Source of the DNA: Dysidea avara
Taxonomy: Eukaryota; Porifera; Demospongiae; Dictyoceratida; Dysideidae
Length of the DNA: 64,000 nt
Assembly (NCBI RefSeq): GCF_963678975.1
Contig: NC_089280.1
Span: 36,326,974-36,390,973, forward strand
Direction: 5' to 3'
Shown here: piece after piece, positions 47,260-62,444 of the stretch
How positions within the stretch are numbered: position 1 is the stretch's first letter
Layout of the letters: the number at the start of each line of letters is the position of its first letter
The notes under the pieces: model-generated
Told to the model about the DNA's origin: nothing
What the model saw: the letters and a program-made list of their open reading frames with translations, nothing else
Database searches by the model: none
Made by a program: the position numbers and the translations under genes

Positions 47260-48297
47260 CCATCCATTTATCATAAAACCTTAGTTTGTCCCTACTTGAG
47301 TCATTTCCTAAATGAAGGCCTGATTCTAAAGTATTTAGGAGTGTTCAAGTGAGGTCTGCCCTCCTCAGAAATACCATGGAATATCACATGGTTATACTAA
47401 ACTATTAACTAGTGATGTAATAGTTGTGAACCAAACAATCAAATAGTTGAATATTCTTTAAGTATGGAAGAACTATCTGTCTCTTCTACAGCATGTTTGC
47501 ATGTGACTCAGTTTTCACTACGAGGTTGGTGTTGGCTACATCACGTGATCACAGATTAAAAGGTACTAAAGAATCTGTTCAAATAGTACTTACAGTTGAA
47601 ATAATCTAAGGCCACTTCAACCAATTCTCGGGCCCGACCAACCCTACATTTTTCAAAACAAAACATTGATGCTAATCACGTGATCACCTTGCAAGCAGCG
47701 AAAAATGCCACAAAGGGGTTGCAGTTACTTGTCAAAAGTCTAACCATATAGCTACCTACTCACAAGCGATACAGCAATCATGATGTAGCTTAGCCACCGT
47801 TTGACTCGTAAAATCATTCTTCAGCTCACAAAATTAATTTTTATCCCACCCTGGCTGAATATGGCAGAAACAAAAGATTTAGTTGAAGTGGCCTAAACTT
47901 TCTTTTGATCTTTTCATGGGTACACTCCGTACACACTCCATAACAACACACAATTGGACCATATCATACTGGATAGGAACTAGACTCTTTATTTTCTTCA
48001 CTCACGAGTTCACTCATCAACTTTTATACTGTTGAGCCTCGTGTTGAGCTGGATTCTGGGAGACGCCGAGGGAGGACTCACACGTTAACTTCAGAAATAG
48101 TGGTCCGCGAGACTAGTAATCATCGCTAAATTTTCTGATGGGTCCATTGTGTACTTGAAGGAACACCAAAGTCAGCTGCAACCTAGCTGAAAGCTCCGCA
48201 TGTGAGTATCAGGTGCTCACGTGAGAAGCTATTGTATTTTGTGGGCGTGGTTGACACCTCAGTCAAGTGGAGCGAATATCGTGGACTCATTAATAAG
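47260..48297. other. Upstream region of the TMEM232-like gene
   Basis: No gene seen. The last 300 bases should include the promoter of the gene starting at 48298. No TATA box is evident. Confidence 0.4.
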
Positions 48298-51200
48298 ATG
48301 CCGATCGTGAAGGTTCCAGTGCGCCACAACTTTGGAATTGTGTCGCCGAATAGTGCGCAAGCAATTTTGGCATCTCAAGCAGGACAGTAAGTGTTAGAGT
48401 ATTAAAGTGTGAGAATTGAACTCAGAATTGAATAATGCACCTATCAATGTAATCCCCGACTACCACTAATACGGGCTAAGGTGGGGATTTACATCATTGA
48501 AACTTACAATTCCCCACCTACTGGGGAAGTACTAGCAATCCAAACCCCGACCAAATATCGACCTACAAACCCCAGGAATACTGGGGCTCGGAGGGGATTT
48601 GTGCGGTCGTGTGGCGTTAGTCTAGTCAGTAGTGATGAGTTAGTTCGAGTGGATTCTAGTATGAAAGTAATAGCTAGCACCCGAGACTATACTGAAAGCA
48701 CACACCTTTGCTGTCTGAGTGAATTTCTTTCGTGAAGACAAATCCCCACTATGTCGAGGAAATTTAGCGATCAATTCCCGACCTTCCCCCACCCTCAGCC
48801 CGTATTAATGGTAGTCGGACATTATGATTATGATTATATACTGGGTCGAGACAGCATAGCTGATAATTGACCCAGGTAATTACAAAAAAAAAAAAAAAAA
48901 CATTTAACACATACATGTATACATAAAATTATTTATTGTGTGATGACAAGGTGGTTGGTGAAAATTTCTGTGGATTGCTCTTCAATAAAGTTGTTAGGCA
49001 TTACATTGATAGTGCATAATACCATCGAGTATGTATGTGACCTCGTGTATTATACTGTAATATAAACTTGATGAAGTGATGGGACAAAACCAGGTGATAA
49101 CATTAACTACTCTATTAGAACAATCAGTGTATGTGACCACAGATAGTATGATATGACCTATAGTTGGGAAGGAACTATCCACACTTCACTGGAAATAATA
49201 AAAACCTTGTAGCTGTTTGCTTTTGCTTAAAAGCAGCAAAAGTGTTCTTGCTTTTAAACAATAGTCCACAATCATATGAAGAAGTTTGCTACATGGCACG
49301 GACATAATTTGGCTTAATCACAGAACACTGTAATTTTCGAAAACTGACCTGCAGAACTAATTCATAGTGCTTTTGTTTCATTGTAACACTAATGTAGTGA
49401 AGGTTAATGGCTGTCAAGACATCAAAATAGCTCAGAGTGTTCCCTTCCAAATATCCTCCATTCAATTCGCCATAGAAAAAGTAAGTGATTTTCAACCTGC
49501 TTAAATTTCCTCTGATTTCCTTCTGCTATAGCTCACCTTAATCGCTATTCACTGCTCTTTCCAAATCTGAGGTATCTATCATGTGTCGCGGGTTATTACG
49601 CCTTTTGTTGCATGACCCCGAAACGCCCAATACAAAGTGTATGGGGAAATTTGCTACACCCGATTGGTTTAGGCCATTTTGACGCACCAAAATTTCCGTA
49701 AATTGGACTTCTTTTGGTATCACTGTACTCGCAGTGAGTTTCTCTACATGTATCAAATTCAGAAAGTTACTAAACAGACTCGAGGTAGGCGGTACACGAT
49801 AATTAATTTTAATTTTTAATGGTTTTTTCAATCGAAATGTATTGGACATGCCTGTTCCAGCTGGCATTTTTGCCATGGACAAAAGTAGCTATAGAAAATG
49901 TCCGCAAACTTCTTGATATGTCTTCCCAAAACAACAATAGTTTGAGGTGCATGGTGATGTGAACTGTAATGCAGGCAGGTAGAGTCTGAATTTTCAGAAG
50001 CAATCAAATTTGCTTAGCCTGTTATGCCAAGATTTAATACCTTGTCCATGATGGTGATGAGACATGTAAATTTACACCAAGCCAAATATATTGCTCCTAT
50101 AGCTAGTAAAACTGGAACTCAAGCTGTTACCTGAATTACAGGTAGGCTTGTAAATGACTACTGATAGTCGTAATATAGCTAAGACCAGAGAAGGTACAAC
50201 ACCCTGTCAAAAAAGGATTGACTACTAACATAACACATGGCATAATCTGACTTTACAGTATTATAGAGAACTTGAATAGAATTTCCAGTGCTGTTCTTCA
50301 TCGTCAGCATCAATTTCATCCTTCATTTTGTGCAGTAAGTTTTTCATCACATGACCACGTCTCCAATCACCCTGTATACCACTGGGACTAACCACAATAT
50401 TAAATTACTCATAAGGAAGTAACCTAGTTTTCAATGAAACCTCTATACAAATCCTATGAGCTCTGATAACATAAGTCTGACTATGTCACCACCGTATTTG
50501 GTATAGTAATGTTACTTCAAGCAGAGTTGTGTCCACACTTGTATAATGTACTGGAGAGTAGGGCTAGTGTGATATATTGGAGAGGAGCAATTCAGTATTG
50601 TCTTATAAAACATAATTCCAGTACCTGACTGATACAACCTAGCTACTGTGATAAGGGGACCAAAATAAGTTACCCTGGCCATTATTAAAGTGGCCATTGT
50701 AAACCTCGAGGCAGTGGCCACCTTGTTAAAACAGTCAGCTGGTCTGTCAGTTGTACTTTCCACACTATCCCAATTGCTTTAATTTTCGTCATTATGGCCA
50801 CCAGGTTCATTCTACAGGACTAATGCTATTAAATCAACATTCCCTTGATAAAGTGACCAGTGGTTGAGTAGACATTCCCTTGATAAAGTGACCAGTGGTT
50901 GAGTAGACATTCCCTTGATAAAGTGACCAGTGGTTGAGTAGACATTTCCTTGATAAAGTGACCAGTGGTTGAGTAGACATTCCCTTGATAAAGTGACCAG
51001 TGGTTGAGTAGACATTCCCTTGATAAAGTGACCAGTGGTTGAGTAGACATTTCCTTGATAAAGTGACCAGTGGTTGAGTAGACATTTCCTTGATAAAGTG
51101 ACCAGTGGTTGAGTAGACATTTCCTTGATAAAGTGACCAGTGGTTGAGTAGACATTTCCTTGATAAAGTGACCAGTAGTTGAGTAGACATTCCCTTGATA

Positions 51201-54200
51201 AAGTGACCAGTGGTTGAGTAGACATTTCCTTGATAAAGTGACCAGTGGTTGAGTAGACATTTCCTTGATAAAGTGACCAGTGGTTGAGTAGACATTCCCT
51301 TGATAAAGTGACCAGTGGTTGAGTAGACATTTCCTTGATAAAGTGACCAGTGGTTGAGTAGACATTTCCTTGATAAAGTGACCAGTGGTTGAGTAGACAT
51401 TCCCTTGATAAAGTGACCAGTGGTTGAGTAGACATTCCCTTGATAAAGTGACCAGTGGTTGAGTAGACATTTCCTTGATAAAGTGACCAGTGGTTGAGTA
51501 GACATTCCCTTGATAAAGTGACCAGTGGTTGAGTAGACATTTCCTTGATAAAGTGACCAGTGGTTGAGTAGACATTTCCTTGATAAAGTGACCAGTGGTT
51601 GAGTAGACATTCCCTTGATAAAGTGACCAGTGGTTGAGTAGACATTCCCTTGATAAAGTGACCAGTGGTTGAGTAGACATTCCCTTGATAAAGTGACCAG
51701 TGGTTGAGTAGACATTCCCTTGATAAAGTGACCAGTGGTTGAGTAGACATTTCCTTGATAAAGTGACCAGTGGTTGAGTAGACATTCCCTTGATAAAGTG
51801 ACCAGTGGTTGAGTAGACATTTCCTTGATAAAGTGACCAGTGGTTGAGTAGACATTCCCTTGATAAAGTGACCAGTGGTTGAGTAGACATTCCCTGTGAC
51901 CAGTGGTTGAGTATAGTTTACTGTGTAATATTTGTGACATTACTGAAAGTTTTAGTAAAACTTTTTGGCACGTGTGATTGTTCTATTAGAGTATTGATCT
52001 TTCTTAAATGACCTGTATACTCAGTGTAACATTTAGCTACCAAAATTATTCTGGTACTATGCTCAATACCTCAACCAATTTATTAGCTGTTAATGGGATA
52101 TTCCCATGTGTACCCTCAAATGAGGTACAACACTACTAGCCACTGATCTATCACCTTCAGTATAACTGTGACAGTATGAATGGAACATGAATCAAATGTT
52201 ACAGCAATTAACTGTTGGTTTGTTGAAATAACAAGGTGGTAGTATTTGGTAGAAATTTTATAATAGCGATATACCAGCATGTCTTTATTAATGTCACATG
52301 CTGGTCACATGTGTATCACATGTGTAACTGTGACTCATACTGTATTGTATAATGACTAGGTCATTTCTGTAACACTTTAGCAAGAGTTGCTTGAATAATT
52401 GTTGTGAACATTAACTCTCTCCACTTGTTACACTATTACAATACAGATTACAATGGGATGAGGTGTTGTACATCATCCCCTCTCTGTGTGTGTAAGCTCC
52501 ACCTGACTGTTATGTCATGTGCTCTAGTGTTACAGTGATACAATACATGTCAAATATACTGGTCTATTTGACAATATTGTGTTCTATTTCATAACATGTA
52601 GGAAATCAAAGGCTAACAAGACAAAGAAACATGACTCAATCAATTCTGCAGTGACGATGCAATTTACCAGAGATGTGAGTAATAATTCACCTAGTACCAT
52701 TTAGTGACTGACTGTTCATCACAACATTTTGGTGAATACCTCAATTTTGCTGTACTACTATAATGTGACCCGTCGAGTGGATAAAAATGTATTGAAATAC
52801 ACTGGTTAAACATATGTTTGCTCCATAAAAAAATATGCATGTTTTAACTGTTTCGGCGTGCCCTAAAAAAAGCTCAATTCAATATAACTTATACACCATC
52901 AGATTTACTGGGCTTCGTTTCATGTTTATACAGCATAAGGCACGTGAGTTATTGTCACCTATTAATGATGCCGTAGAAATACAGTTTGTTGTTGTCATTT
53001 CATTGTTAAAATGGCCTTATTCTTTGTCCACACGGAGACGTACAAGGAAAACAGTATACCTTGATTTGATCCATTATTTTGCCAGTTCATGGTGAACAGA
53101 CTGAGACAAACCCCGTCTTTGTAGCTTGTTTCAGTCGTGAGTTATGATCAATTAAATAAGTTTCTGTAATTTATTTGCCAGATTGTTGCTGTACAAATCG
53201 AATTTATTCCTGTTCCAACTGTCTAGCGGTACAACTCCAAGACTATTCACCACAAAAGGCTGAAACTTTGGCTGTCCACTCCTTTGTTACTATAGATATC
53301 AGTGAAGCAACTGATAAAATGGAATTAAGGAATAAATTGACCAGTTTTTCGGACACATATGCAAGTTTGGATCACTTAAATATCAATCAACCTTTTCCTT
53401 TGAAATAGTCTCAAGCATTGAACCTCCGATATTTACATCACAGAATAATATTTTCACTAGTCCTCACTGTACATGTAGATATTTGTAACGCACGACATTC
53501 TCCACACTACTAGAGCACATGTCAATGTTACAACAAACACTGTTGATTAATTTGCTCCATCATGTGATATCATCGACCAAACAGATGTACACTAAATTGT
53601 GTACAGTTTTGTTTATTGTTATACACTAACATTGTGCTGCTATCACATATCTAGGCACTCTAACTGATTTCATTCTATGTAAGCAATAGTGTTAGTAGAT
53701 CATTGGGGGGCCAGTAGTTATGTCTCTTTGATTATATTATGTCTGTCCAGTATAATTTTTCACATGGAGAGAAGAAAGTCAAGTTAGAAAGTGATGCTAC
53801 AAAAGCTCTTCTTTGTTTACAAGTATGTATCATCTTATACACACGCATTTTGTACATACACACTCTACACAACACACGCTCTACACAACACACACTCTAC
53901 ACAACACACACTCTACACACACACACACAACTACTACTACATGCTATCTTTATACATGTTTTAGTACAAGTTAAAACAAGCATATTTGAAGAACGATAAC
54001 CTGTCACCAATATGGTATGAACTATCCTACCTGTGTCAGTGTGTTGGACCAATACAAGAAGGTTACCATCACATTATACTGTTAATGACATATTATTACA
54101 CTATTAACAGCATCACTGATCACATTGTATGAGTCAGTATGTGAAGGACATGTTTCACCATCTCATATACCATGGTATGATAGTTATTGTATGTTAGTAG

Positions 54201-56614
54201 GGATCATTGTCTGTAGTCTTCTATATATGGTCGGGCTTTGTTGTGATTGGCTGAAGAGTGCAATGATATCGGACAAGTGTATGCGTTCAGGAGAAATGTT
54301 ATCGTTCAAAGTAAACAATCCACTAATATGTGTTTTAGTAGTGCTACAATGTTGTCATAGATCCTTTATGTTGTGTCCCTGCGTCTACATTGTCACTATC
54401 TTGTTGGAAGATTAACAGTGAGTTATCACTGACAGACATTATAATATTTGAAGTGTTACAGGACATTTGTACTATACATGAAATAGAAAGATATCAGAAT
54501 GATTTATCAGAAGTTAAGAACATAGAACAACACTACAAGTCATACCCAGATGTTATACTACATTGGAATGTTACAGTTGAAGTGGTAAGGTATCAGATGG
54601 TATGGCACATGTACATTAAACACACTCTGCTAAACAGGGAAACCATATAGGGAAGTTATTTCATGACATGATCACCACAAAACCTTCAGCTAGTGGTCAC
54701 ACCAGTAGCTCCTCTACACATTGTCTACTACCAGTACTGTGGCACACACTAGATATATGGGTATCCAAGGATCACAGGGGTACTATGTTACAATCAGCCA
54801 TTACAGATCTGCTAAAATGTGACACAGAATTCCATCCTGATAATTGGTAAGATTCATTGAAGGGTGAAAATGACTACAATTAACATGTAACTACTTAACA
54901 CTTTAGGGTTGATGCAATCTTAGCAATTCAGATATTATCAGTTGTTGCTAAGTCACATATCAAGGTGCTCTACCTGTTACAATTACTGGCTTCTGGTAGT
55001 TGTAGGTCACCTCCTGATAACCCTAATGATCCAATATATCAAACTAATAGTGATAATACAATTGATATTTCTGATAGGAAAATCCAAACACTTATGGCCA
55101 CTAAATATTCTATTCCACGAAATGAAGGAGACATGTTTAATGTACTGGGGCATCAAGTTGCATTCAAGTTAACTGACGAAGGCAATGCTAGCGGAAATAG
55201 TAGTAGCATACCGACATCATCTAATGAGCTACCTTGTTTACAGAGAAGTGATGACAACAGAGTTGACTCTAGTAGCAACGTGTTATTAGTTGAGAAGCAG
55301 AGAGAAGAGAGAAGGGTGATGTTAGATTCAAAACAGTATGTATTTGAGACCTCCAGTGCTAATAATAGCAAACAGTGGAGTGAAGATGTTTTCAATAAGA
55401 TAGATATGTTAGATGACCAATTCCAATATCATGATGACCAACAAGACAGTTACCCGTATCACAGGCCTGACTCACGAGGCACTCACTATACACACTACAC
55501 ACACTACACACACAGTACAGCACCACTGGATGGTGGAGGAGCTGTGTTAGGTAGTCAAGCTCCTCAGAGTACCATATTTGGTATGCACAGTCTTGCCTCA
55601 ATCCCTAGTACCATCAAATCAGTCATGGAAGATCCTACACTGGGTAATCCCCCTAAAGATTTGGAGTCATGGCCTTGGGAGTTAGTATACATGTTTATCC
55701 AGTGTATGGCTTCACTGGTAACACAAGGTGACAGTTCTGTAATTCAGAAATTTGCATTTGATGGGTTCAAGCTTGACACTCCCCGATATGACGACACCAG
55801 TAGGAGTTATGGTCTACAACAACTTGTTGAACTAGACAAATCATACGAGGATAGCTCATCTGATGTTAGTCATGGTGAGGTGGACACAACTCTTTACTGT
55901 TAATATAGTGATTTGTGTTAGATGACTTTTATTGGCTGGCACGCTACAGTGCTGTGATGGGCCTGTCTCAAGTGTGTCGTCTCTGTAAGACTCAGACCAT
56001 CAAAGATGGGTTTAGTAGAGCAGCTTGGGATACTCTAGTACAGAGACATTCAACAGAACCTAATGAGAAAGTGTTGGAGGCATACAAGATATCTAATGTA
56101 TGATATTATTTCACTTGTTCATTTTACCTTATTCCGTTTTGTTAGATGTTTGTTCATGGCGGCAACAACAATTGTAGAGTAGAATTCTTTCATTTGCCAG
56201 TAACCAGTCACATAGCAACATCACTAGCACAGTTGTTCCTTCAGTCCAACATGTCATCATCTAATAACTCATCTGACTATGTACCAGTCACAAGGTATGT
56301 TACTATTGTTAGAAGTGTTAATACGATGGGCTGGTTGACATACAGGACTACTGCTCCACCTAAACCTTCTATGACTTCACCATTACCAGTCAAGGCAAAG
56401 TAACACCATTAATATTATGTAGTTAGTATTATCAATAACCTTGCTACATTTCAGGGTTGATACTAGAAGAGCTATCAAGGTTCCTATACCAATCAACTAT
56501 AACGTGCGTACTGCAGCACAACTTAATAAGATTGCTGAGGAGCACTGGAGAAGACAAATGGAAGATGAAGGACTACAAGATGAAGCCTGTAACTTTGTCA
56601 GTGGTACCAACTGA
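48298..56614 (+). CDS. TMEM232: TMEM232-like protein
   Basis: Twelve exons join in phase: 48298-48386, 52602-52674, 53751-53822, 53965-54061, 54111-54310, 54423-54584, 54638-54846, 54907-55874, 55922-56097, 56146-56294, 56346-56399 and 56455-56614 (2,409 nt, 802 residues). The start MPIVKVPVRHNFG resembles the MPI-K-P start of vertebrate TMEM232. PIWYELSYLCQCVGPIQEAS and LITLYES in exons 4-5 align with the conserved W-E-YL-QC-G-IQ...LY block of that family. Exon 9 (RYSAVMGLSQVCRLCK) fits its helical repeats. Vertebrate TMEM232 is about 650 residues; the excess here is a Ser/Asp-rich low-complexity stretch in exon 8. The family is linked to cilia and sperm flagella. Introns are 46-150 bp except the first three, which hold repeats. 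The acceptor of exon 6 is the least certain junction. The name rests on remembered family motifs. Confidence 0.7.
48430..48830. mobile_element. MITE related to 5137-5456, in intron 1
   Basis: It begins TAATGCACCTATCAATGTAA, the same end as the MITE in the MULE gene, then CCCCGACTACCACTAATACG. The right side mirrors this (CGTATTAATGGTAGTCGG) but lacks the terminal CACCTATCAATG block, so that end is damaged. Interior TCCCCAC/GTGGGGA boxes repeat as in the relative. Confidence 0.75.
48847..48900 (+). mobile_element. Short retroposed fragment with poly(A)
   Basis: GGGTCGAGACAGCATAGCTG...GACCCAGGTAATTAC is followed by 18 consecutive A (48883-48900). A genomic poly(A) run of this length suggests a retroposed SINE or transcript end, but the source is not recognised. 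Confidence 0.35.
50837..51913. repeat. 35-bp minisatellite, about 31 copies, in TMEM232-like intron 1
   Basis: The unit ACATTCCCTTGATAAAGTGACCAGTGGTTGAGTAG varies almost only at CCC/TCC. The last unit has lost about 8 bases (CATTCCCTGTGACC). Because 35 is not a multiple of 3 and no stop occurs, all three minus-strand frames stay open for about 350 codons with a 35-residue period; these are artefacts. CCATTATTAAAGTGGCCA and GGCCACCTTG boxes just upstream suggest the array grew inside a MITE, as at 29 kb. Confidence 0.95.
52740..53460. repeat. Repeat relic in intron 2
   Basis: 53140-53330 (GAGTTATGATCAATT, TTGTTGCTGTACAAATCGA, GGCTGAAACTTTGGCTGTCCACTCCTTTG) is a diverged relative of 40340-40500. 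The 77-86-codon frames here belong to the repeat and are not exons of the host gene. Confidence 0.5.
53857..53938. repeat. 16-bp tandem repeat and CA run in intron 3
   Basis: Units of ACACACTCTACACAAC occur about four times, then run into a (CA)n stretch. They lie inside the 142-bp intron between exons 3 and 4. Confidence 0.85.
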
Positions 56615-57553
56615 TAGTGATTCCTTGTAAATAAATGAAAAAATAAATTAACTCTAAAAATATATAAACACCCTCACACAAATCTGTCTGCAGTAGAGCC
56701 AGTTACTTACACATACACAGATCAGTCTACACCCACACACAACTCATTTGGTAACAGGGATCGATCACACCAATATTATTATAAAGATCATGACATACAT
56801 TACCATATTTTTGCGAGAGAATTCCTTCAAATAGGATACCCTAAAATGTCGACACCAATTTAATCATTTTATTGTCATCCAAAGCTACTTTTAAAAATTA
56901 CAGACCCCTGAAATCAGGACGAAGCTCCTTAACAAAACCCTGTACAAGTGTACACACAATAATCCAGAAGGAATAACAGTGGCAACATTTCAAACTACAC
57001 CTGTAAGATTTATTTATAGCTTGTAGCCACAGATGTCATACATAACCAATTAATCCCATCATCTTGTGCCCACAACTTGCAATGTTTATTTGATCTAACC
57101 CACAAAACCACTATACCAAAACATTACTACCCAGTTATCACATTGTGGGAAAGATTGTGCTGTAACCCAACACACCAGTTTGATCAACAATGACCCAGCT
57201 TGATCAACAATGTTTCAAATGATGGCATTGATAAATTAACTGGTACAATCTGAGACATGTATACAAACTATACAAAAATAATACCATTTGATTATGTACA
57301 AAATGACTGACTACTGCAATGAAAAAATTAGAATACTTTATTGGCATAGAACAGACTCATTTAATAATAAAATTTGTAAAAATATCTTGTTTCTAATTAT
57401 GATTTTTTTTTGAGCCTGTATGATGACTACAAAAACATGAAAATGATACATATTTACAAAGTAATCCTATCAAGTGGTGTGTTTATACGTATGTAAAATA
57501 ATTAGAAATCTCAATATTTTACCTGATATTGTGAGAGCTGTTAGTTCAGTAAA
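56615..57553. other. 3' flanks between two convergent genes
   Basis: The TMEM232-like gene ends at 56614 and is followed at once by AATAAATGAAAAAATAAATTA, likely its polyadenylation signal region. The FAM78-like gene ends at 57554 on the other strand. I see no further gene between them. Confidence 0.5.
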
Positions 57554-58384
57554 TCATTTCATCGGATAAGGAGCATATCGGTGATGGTACTTGTGGCTAT
57601 ACTCTGGTAACATTTGAAGACAAAATCGAGGAGTACACGCTACTTCAAAAACTATTTCTGTGTCCTTTGTTCGCCATACAAACTTTTGTGCCTCGTTTGC
57701 TCTCGGTGAATGTAGTGCACTATTTGGAATAGACAAGTCCTTGATTTCTTCTGGTTGTTTCTGCATTTTAGGCTCTAACAGTTTTGCTCTCATACCCTGA
57801 GCTAGTGAACAGTCCACTGCTATGTTAATAACAGCTCTCCACTTGTAACCTTTGAGAACTTTGTAAGTGTTCTTTTCTTCATTCTTAACAACTAACCACA
57901 CTTTAAATGACTGGTCTCTCTCTACTTTCTGTAATGAGTCCGGCTGGTCTTTACCCACAGGTACAGCCCAGCTGACAGTTGGAGAGAAGTTATCATTCAT
58001 ACTAAGTCTTACTGTGCAAGGTGGTCGGGGTCCTTGCACACAAACACACTCGGTAGTGACACCGTACCAAGGATACTGACGTCCATCCGCGTCCGATACT
58101 GCCGTAGTTCTGTGGTTGTTTAGTTCTGGTAACTCCCAGCTGCTCTGTCCCATCGGGTAGAAATTGTTAAATTTCATTGCGGTCACAGCTTGTACCCAAC
58201 CAACAGTGAACACTTCTCCGTCTTTTAGCGCTGGTATCTCCACATCTGCCTCAACTCTAAAATGCGGAGTAACATAGTTTAGTGTAGCTTGATTCTCATA
58301 AATAATAGTCTCCGTCTGGTCTATAGAAGCGTGACTCTTTACAACTTTAAAACGAGATAATTCCTTGTCGATGGTCATCTTCAA
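57554..58384 (-). CDS. FAM78: FAM78 family protein
   Basis: An uninterrupted minus-strand frame of 276 residues, close to the 260-285 of vertebrate FAM78A/B. Family-typical blocks appear in order: TVGWVQA (about 60), GQSSWELPEL (about 79), SDADGRQYPWYG (about 97), LSMNDNFSPTVSWAVP (about 125), ERDQSFKVWLV (about 155), YKWRAVINIAVD (about 180) and NEAQKFVW (about 232). The N-terminus here is MKMTIDKELSRFKVV and lacks the Met-Gly-Cys lipidation start of FAM78A. No signal peptide or membrane helix is seen. Molecular function of the family is unknown. The start is the first ATG of the open frame. There is no intron in the coding part. It lies tail-to-tail with the TMEM232-like gene and 480 bp downstream of the propeller gene on the same strand. 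Confidence 0.9.
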   Translation of the reverse strand: MKMTIDKELSRFKVVKSHASIDQTETIIYENQATLNYVTPHFRVEADVEIPALKDGEVFTVGWVQAVTAMKFNNFYPMGQSSWELPELNNHRTTAVSDADGRQYPWYGVTTECVCVQGPRPPCTVRLSMNDNFSPTVSWAVPVGKDQPDSLQKVERDQSFKVWLVVKNEEKNTYKVLKGYKWRAVINIAVDCSLAQGMRAKLLEPKMQKQPEEIKDLSIPNSALHSPRANEAQKFVWRTKDTEIVFEVACTPRFCLQMLPEYSHKYHHRYAPYPMK

Positions 58385-58807
58385 AACTAGTCAGTAACTC
58401 TCGCGAGACGGTCTACACAACCAGACACGACCATCCAACAACAAATAACAACACTAAAAATCTTTACCACACTTAAACGATTCCAGCCGTCGTATTGGCT
58501 ATGCGGCCATATCAAGTCACACGCACTTCCTTTTATTTCAGTGAAGTCCTTGAGATTCGTTTAGTATGTTAACCAGTGTAACACTCTGTATAAGGTTTCT
58601 TAGCTGTCCATAACCTAGTGATAAACTGGGCACTTCAAAATATCAGAGGAGCTAACCAGACGAGTTGGAATTTGACCAACAATAACCTACGCGATATCTG
58701 CTCACAGTTGCTTTGGCTTCATCTATAGCTGTCAACGCGCATGCGTATATCTGCACACGCCACAATTATTGCATAAAAATATATACATATACAAACATAA
58801 TTCTGTT
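58385..58807. promoter_or_regulatory. FAM78-like promoter region
   Basis: This is the gap between the FAM78-like start (58384, minus) and the end of the next minus-strand gene (58865). It should include the FAM78-like promoter. It contains a CGCGAGAC stretch near 58400 and several CG dinucleotides, but no TATA box. Confidence 0.35.
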
Positions 58808-58860
58808 GTATCAAGAGTTCATAATGTTTATATATTTTGAACTCTTGGTTGTATGCTATA
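58808..58860. repeat. Minimal inverted repeat related to 12104-12363
   Basis: TATCAAGAGTTCATAAT and TTTGAACTCTTGGTTGTA face each other across an AT-rich centre of about 10 bases. The arms match the ends of the MITE at 12104-12363, so this may be an extreme internal deletion of the same family. Confidence 0.6.
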
Positions 58861-58864
58861 ATTA

Positions 58865-62086
<3,222 letters not shown>

Positions 62087-62444
62087 CTAGTTGGGTAATT
62101 AACTACTCATCTTAATAGGTGTTAATAGTATTAGTTGTTAATGGACAATGATCACCCATGAACACTCTAGCATTACTTGTAGGAACACTTTATCTGATAA
62201 GTGGTACAAGGTGAAAGCACAAGCCACAAACATCAATGATGGTCACTGGTGAGATCCTATTCTAGTTCAGGATAATGGCGGGTGTTACACCACTGACAAC
62301 AAGACATGGAACTTGAATACCAGCCGGCCGGAAATTGAACTAATGAACAACTAATACACCAGATGACTTTAGCACACTCAGATAATACAGACATGTGACC
62401 GAACATTAAAACAATTGGTGTACTCAAACTCAATGACTATTCTA

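Noticed and set aside
46724-47352. Several overlapping plus-strand frames of 60-100 codons
   Set aside because: They are read through a MITE with TIRs at 46875 and 47259. No family motif or splice structure was seen.
50812-51940. Three overlapping minus-strand frames of about 350 codons encoding a 35-residue repeat
   Set aside because: They are the 35-bp minisatellite read in all three frames. The unit has no stop in any frame, so openness is automatic. There is no start, splice or codon evidence for a protein.
52835-53408. Frames of 77-86 codons considered as exons of the TMEM232-like gene
   Set aside because: Exons 2 and 3 join in phase without them, and the sequence is related to a repeat at 40340-40500.
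54390-54415. Reading the TMEM232-like exon 5 straight on to 54415
   Set aside because: The frame ends in a stop. A donor at 54310 and an acceptor at 54422 keep phase with exon 6, although this acceptor is the weakest in the gene.
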